The notes under the pieces were generated by a model, which was not told the origin of the DNA, searched no databases, and saw only the letters and a program-made list of their open reading frames with translations. A DNA stretch of 47,616 bases, taken from contig CACWPR010000024.1 of the NCBI GenBank assembly GCA_902762855.1, positions 1 through 47,616 of the forward strand, in the 5' to 3' direction. Shown in pieces: positions 47,423-47,616 of the stretch; position 1 is the stretch's first letter, and each line of letters begins with the position of its first letter. The position numbers and the translations under genes were made by a program. This stretch comes from Ruminococcus flavefaciens. Its GTDB lineage: Bacteria; Bacillota; Clostridia; Oscillospirales; Ruminococcaceae.

Positions 47423-47616
47423 ATGTGCGTTGTACTTATCCGTTCGCTGATACTCTACCTGCTTGTCATATTTGCAGTCAGGCTCATGGGAAAGCGGCAG
47501 CTCGGCGAGCTCCAGCCGTCTGAGCTGGTAATAACCATACTCGTCTCGAACATCGCCACTCTGCCTATCGAGGATGTGAGCATACCGGTGATAGTCGGCG
47601 TGACTCCCATACTTGC
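47423..47616 (+). CDS. DUF421/YetF-like membrane protein, 5' part only
   Basis: The first 64 codons of a gene cut by the window end. The N-terminus starts with a membrane helix (about 3-17) and the DUF421 signature RLMGKRQLGELQPSELVITI, followed by a second helix. Proteins of this family (YetF, YkjA, YrbG in Bacillus) are membrane proteins with a C-terminal soluble domain; some are spore-associated. GGGAG lies about 9 bases before the ATG. Confidence 0.85.
   Translation, partial: MCVVLIRSLILYLLVIFAVRLMGKRQLGELQPSELVITILVSNIATLPIEDVSIPVIVGVTPIL

Overview
The window looks like chromosomal DNA of a Gram-positive, anaerobic, fibre-degrading gut or rumen bacterium of the Oscillospiraceae, most likely a Ruminococcus relative. 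This is inferred from two secreted glycoside hydrolases with C-terminal dockerin modules, a GerA/GerB/GerC-type germination operon, WXG100 proteins, GTP-type PEP carboxykinase, consensus sigma-A promoters with 16-18 bp spacers, strong GGAGG ribosome binding sites and moderate GC with AT-rich intergenic regions. No species-level claim is made.

Layout. 1-3013: an ECF sigma factor overlapping a Thr-rich membrane-anchored surface protein, then a CPBP intramembrane protease. 3121-3357: a three-copy repeat array. 3493-5528: a small type VII secretion-type cluster (three WXG100-like proteins, one helical protein, one membrane FHA protein) without an EssC ATPase. 5594-8011: a dockerin-bearing GH5 endoglucanase divergent from an AraC regulator, with a large palindrome over the shared promoter region. 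8102-9403: a membrane GGDEF protein and tRNA-Leu(GAG). 9494-15419: tadA, a degenerate and an intact CPBP protein, a RodA/FtsW protein and comM. 15623-15761: a MITE-like element, followed by a GT39-like membrane protein.

17347-27300 is the most interesting part: thirteen tightly packed minus-strand genes that look like a biosynthetic operon made of discrete proteins. It has a trans-acting acyltransferase, two acyl carrier proteins, one ketosynthase, a 3-hydroxyacyl dehydrogenase and two crotonases in place of the usual SDR ketoreductase and hot-dog dehydratase, a hot-dog thioesterase, a type II thioesterase, an acyl-AMP ligase, a Cys-nucleophile alpha/beta hydrolase, a MIF-like tautomerase and an unrecognised protein. 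It probably makes a short acyl or polyketide-like metabolite; the product cannot be read from the sequence. Divergent from it is a secreted clan GH-A-like glycoside hydrolase flanked by duplicated carbohydrate-binding-like domains.

30428-47616: an AT-rich beta-propeller-like orphan, a membrane protein, a CorA-type transporter behind a short leader ORF, the gerA-gerB-gerC operon with a short GerC, a Cys-pair lipoprotein, a housekeeping run (polA, rimI, GNAT, tsaD, DUF6472-like), a flavin-binding protein, a DUF3592-like protein, a ribbon-helix-helix protein, an AT-rich lipoprotein, PEP carboxykinase, a cytidylate-kinase-like protein behind a coupled leader ORF, and a DUF421 gene cut by the window edge.
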